Below, in pieces: positions 60,357 through 64,000 of a stretch of 64,000 nt of DNA. The DNA is taken from assembly GCA_964019415.1 (NCBI GenBank), contig OZ025870.1, positions 7,682,915 to 7,746,914 on the forward strand, written 5' to 3'. This DNA is from Ianthella basta (taxonomy: Eukaryota; Porifera; Demospongiae; Verongiida; Ianthellidae). Both the position numbers and the translations under genes were made by a program. Under the pieces are notes generated by a model. That model had not been told where the DNA came from, searched no databases, and saw only the letters and a program-made list of their open reading frames with translations. Position 1 is the stretch's first letter, and the number at the start of each line of letters is the position of its first letter.

Positions 60357-61661
60357 TCATGTACAAGGGATTCTTGTTAATTGGCCAGGACCATCCCCCC
60401 TCCTACCCATGTCCTCATACTCATACACTGGAGGGTTTGGGAGGGGAATTAATGTTGGACCTGCACAGCTGCAGCAAGCAGTGAACATAATGCACAGTCA
60501 TATACATATGCATATGGTTAGCGTATATAGCGGTGATGCACGGTGGACACATACCTGTATACTTTGACTGCTTTCTGCAAAGAACTGCTGCCATTGCGGC
60601 AGCAACAATATTCACCACAACTAAAAGGACAGCACCACCTATTGATACTGCAATCACAGTGACATCTGTGGGTGGGTCAGTAGGCAGTTCAGGGCAGCTT
60701 TCAGCTTTTAAGGAGTCAATCACCACTGGACGTGGGACGCCTACCTGCAGCTGAATGGAGATCACTGTGATGGCAAGACCAGAGGCGACCCAGGAGGTGA
60801 GGAGGGATGGCATTTCCATTTCTGGCAGCGAGGTGTAGTTGAGCTCTGCTAGGAAAGCAACTGGCTCAGAGTCAGCTATGTCTGGACAGCTGAAGACATA
60901 TCTTAGAGAGCAGCTGATAGGCAGTCCATGAACAGACTGAGATAGGTCTAATTTCAAGCAGTGAGGATGAAGAGGTCAAGATGCATATGGTCTCCCTATG
61001 ACTGGCTTACACTATAGGGTGATGCCTCCATTTTGTGTGACATCATTTCATTGACTCCCAGCAGAGCAGACATGCATGATAAATGTTTTGTGTGTAGGTG
61101 CAAGTGATCTCTCAGTACAAGTGGTCTCTCAGTGCAAGTGGTCTCTCAGTGCAAGCGGTCTCTCAGTGCAAGTGGTCTCTCAGTGCAAGTGGTCTCTCAG
61201 TGCAAGTGGTCTCTCAGTGCAAGTGCCAGAGTGCTAGCTGTACATGTTATGCATGTTGGATAAATTTCAATTAATCATATATACATATGTACGTGTGTAT
61301 GTGGACAGGCACATGCATATTATGTCACCTAGACAACGTCTTAACAGCACAGCAAATACAGCTATATACATCACACACACATTGCATGACGGGAGTGCAG
61401 TATGGTTGTACAGTGGAGTTTGCCACTACAAATGGGGCTATTTACACAATGGTGGAGTGGCTCCAGGTTAATATAGCCACTGGTAGTTTGATTGAAGGGC
61501 AATACTGAGCAAGCTGTGCTGTTGTACTGTACAAGGGAGTCGCTTGTGGACACACTGTGGTTTCAGAGACCGATGTTACCCAGCACAGCATCCAGCTGGT
61601 TGCATACGGCTAAGCAAGTCACTGGGGGTGGGTCCAGGATGAGGAGGAGGGTCATCCTCAT
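60357..61661 (-). CDS. Short membrane protein, paralogue of the Ig-type receptor
   Basis: Three exons (61608-61661, 60555-60936, 60357-60460) join in phase to 179 residues. Exon 1 is a hydrophobic start (MRMTLLLILDPPPVTCLA). Exon 2 has a short ectodomain with two close cysteines, then a stalk and membrane helix (VSIGGAVLLVVVNIVAAAMA) ending CRKQSKY. Position and sequence match the stalk-helix-RRKQ part of the neighbour. Exon 3 is a short tail with PPVYEYEDMG, parallel to the neighbour's DPVYDEC. In another frame the tail DNA continues to resemble the neighbour (GEAVTSFSS), so a frameshift has shortened it. No full Ig domain is present. It could be a decaying gene. Confidence 0.5.
61098..61224. 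repeat. 17-bp minisatellite CAAGTGGTCTCTCAGTG, about 7 copies
   Basis: Tandem copies with rare substitutions, inside the intron of the short paralogue. Confidence 0.96.
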
Positions 61662-61699
61662 CTGCTCAGTAGAGTAATGGTAGGCGCCCTACAACATTA

Positions 61700-62720
61700 A
61701 GAGAAAGAAATGTGGTAACAGGGATTTCCCCTCCACAACACCTAGTGGAAGTCAACTCAAGCACATGCTACCAACATGAACTCACTAATTGGAGTGGAAG
61801 GGTAGCCAAACAGTAGGTAAAACAGTGCAACTTACTTCATCTGGTAATAGGTATGGTTCAGCTATGGCAGTGAGGCAAGGTGCCTATCAGCTGTGGAATC
61901 TGTGTGAAGACAGCACAGGACCAGGGCAGGGTGAATGGGGGTGAAAGGGGACTCCCCTCAGCAGTAAAGAACCATTAACCCAAACGGTGCACACCATTGT
62001 CAAAACATTCAAAACTCACCACATTGTGTGGACATGTCACTGTGTGGTGACAGTGTCAACAAGTGACATAGGTGATGACACATTGTGGATTGCTACATCA
62101 TTTGACTGATGGGTCTTTAGCAGTGAAGGGGAGTGATCAACAGGGGAGGGATCAACGTCATGGGGGCGGGACATCAAAGGGAGTGATCAAGAGGGTGGGG
62201 TCATCAAAGTGACAAGGGACACAGGAACATACACAGACTGTAGGATGCAGCCCTGCCAGCAGTCAGCTGCCTCCTCCACTCAGTCATCTACAGGAACGAG
62301 AGAGGCGAGACATGAACCGGTACACCACACTACAGTGGTGTTGGTTGGAACGTACGATATGAGACAATGGCATGTGTTAACGTTTTGTTCCATTGTGCGG
62401 AAAAGGTTAATCGTTTATAGTCCAGCTGTTTAGTTCCGTTTTAGAACAGAACAATTGCAGAGTGAAATGATTCGAGGTGCAGCACAGAATGATTAGACAC
62501 AGTCCCAAGGGATTGGTGTGCACTCATAGTATTGAACATGCGGCAGAGGTGTACAGCAGCAGACCATCAATGTCTCCCACCTGTACCCAACCACTTGTAG
62601 CCGCTTCATTCACCAGGCGTTGAATTGTCTAAATTGTTTTATTCTCAATTTTATCCGTCTGCCTGTTTTGTATTTTACTGTACAATGGAATAGGACGTTC
62701 CATACCTCTAAAATGAAATG
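61700..62720. other. Intergenic region
   Basis: No convincing exon. It includes short repeated GGGAGTGATCAA / GTGGGGTCATCAAAG-like words at 62128-62215. Confidence 0.4.
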
Positions 62721-62808
62721 TTACATTATATTGTCACATACCATATACACACACTTACACAGGGTGTACACACCCTAACACACACATGCACACACATTAA
62801 CATGTGTG

Positions 62809-62953
<145 letters not shown>

Positions 62954-63008
62954 TGACTGAAGAGAGACTGAGTGCCCAGTGTCTATACACTAGTAGTACA
63001 CAATACAC

Positions 63009-63954
63009 TCACATCTCCAGTCTCCTCTTCATGGCCTGACCCAGTTCCTTCATCTTTGGGTTGCCCTTCACTGCAATAATTACATGACACACTTCCATCA
63101 AGGCCTCTTTGGTGCAGGTTCTGTGCAGCCAATCAAAGAGGATTTCATTTCGTTCTTTAGGTCCATCTGCTTTTGATATCCTCTCCTGAACTCCACGTGG
63201 AATAATGTCTTTATATAAAAGTTCCCATACAACAGAGGTTGCATCCATGTCTGAAATGAACTGGTACCGAAAATGAACAAGTACTTGTTGGGCTGCATGA
63301 AAAGGGAAAATCATAAATCACAAACCTACCAACACCTCATGACATGTAGGGCCACTCTCCACCACATGGAGCAGGATCACTAGGGGTTGTTCATACAGGG
63401 CTATATTCTGGTGATATGCACAAACTACTACTAAGCTTAATTCTTATACAAGTAATACAGTGACCACACCCACAGCTGCAGCACACAGTACTACTGTACA
63501 TAGCATCAAAGTATACATGTGTGGGTGTTTGTGCAGTGGGACATATAAAGGGTCAATACAAATAGCTGCTGTAGCTTTAGTTAAACAGTTTAAAGAAAGC
63601 TGAGTGGAGTGATGGGGACTGTGTAAAACTGCTGGGAAGAATTATGATTATCATGCTTGTAACAAAATTACAAAAAATTGAGGATGGATACATAAAATCT
63701 AATGCGGATGCTACTAAGTAATTCCATCGGAACACACAACTGGAATCCCTACTGCACACAACACTCTTTCAAGGACAGTCATGACAGCAAAGAGGAATGG
63801 AGCATTAATCTATTCCCAGCCTCACTGAAGGAGAAAATGTTCCACACAGCTCACCTTCACAGACAGGAGGACTCCTCTCTGCAGCAACTGCTCCTCCACT
63901 CACAACTGGAGCAGAACTGGTGACAGGTCTGAAGGGACCACTCACAGCTACTGT
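63009..63954 (-). CDS. CARD-containing protein, 3' end (partial)
   Basis: Two exons in transcript order: 63855-63954 (acceptor CTCCTCTCAG) and 63009-63292. They join in phase. The first is a Ser/Val/Pro linker (TSSAPVVSGGAVAAERSPP). The second is a CARD-like six-helix segment: QQVLVHFRYQFISDMD, VVWELLYKDIIPRGVQERI, RNEILFDWLHRT, EALMEVCHVII. The frame stops at TGA 63009-63011 directly after RRLEM. A GTGAGT at 63007-63012 overlaps the stop and could act as a donor to a further exon, but no in-phase exon was found. The 5' end lies beyond the window. It is probably an adaptor or effector of death-fold signalling (inference). Confidence 0.65.
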
Positions 63955-64000
63955 CTGAGAGGAGGTGGAAGAGGCAGCACAAACACAAGCACACAACAGG

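Noticed and set aside
62209-62433. Possible further exon of the CARD gene on the minus strand, or a plus-strand peptide
   Set aside because: An acceptor-like site exists on the minus strand at about 62290, but joining it to the CARD exon gives an immediate stop. No similarity seen.

Overview
The window is nuclear DNA from an intron-rich invertebrate animal. Introns are mostly short GT-AG introns. It carries animal-type families (phosphoinositide phospholipase C, CARD/death-fold proteins, a caspase-like protease, immunoglobulin-type receptors, leishmanolysin-type metallopeptidases), many CA/GT microsatellites, and Penelope-like, L2/CR1-like, pogo-like and SINE-like repeats. The gene content and compactness fit a sponge (Demospongiae) best. 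That is an inference from family content; nothing here names the species.

Layout. 1-8.1 kb (+): the 3' 17 exons of a PLC with a delta-type catalytic core and a PRIP/PLCL-like C-terminal tail. 8.55-19.2 kb (+): a ten-exon gene for CARD, CARD, death-fold, an unnamed alpha/beta module, coiled coils and a kelch propeller. Its introns hold several foldback elements, a Penelope-like element with inverted hammerhead-like motifs, LINE debris and a recent tandem duplication of one coding exon. 21.4-23.8 kb (+): a caspase-like protease with the death-fold and the same unnamed module at its C terminus. 24-36.6 kb: repeat-rich, with an almost complete L2/CR1-type LINE carrying a 2A-like motif, an older LINE remnant, a tRNA-type SINE and a few unassigned exon-like segments. 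37.1-43.6 kb (-) and 45.3-53.4 kb (+): two divergently transcribed 19-exon leishmanolysin-like genes with matching exon structure, separated by a 1.7 kb intergenic region that holds Grainyhead-type palindromes. 54.9-59.8 kb (-): a six-exon Ig-type receptor. 60.4-61.7 kb (-): a short paralogue of it. 63.0 kb to the window edge (-): the 3' end of a CARD gene.

Gene models were built by joining exons at GT-AG sites (one GC-AG) and checking phase. The models sum to whole codons: 698 codons plus stop for the partial PLC, and predicted proteins of 1038, 562, 643, 645, 607 and 179 residues.

The most notable biology is the head-to-tail pair at 8.5-23.8 kb. A CARD/kelch sensor-like protein and a caspase-like protease lie 2.2 kb apart and share a death-fold plus the same roughly 90-residue module. 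They look like a sensor/effector pair of an innate-immune or cell-death pathway, although physical interaction is only inferred. A third CARD gene and two membrane receptors of immune-receptor style lie further right.
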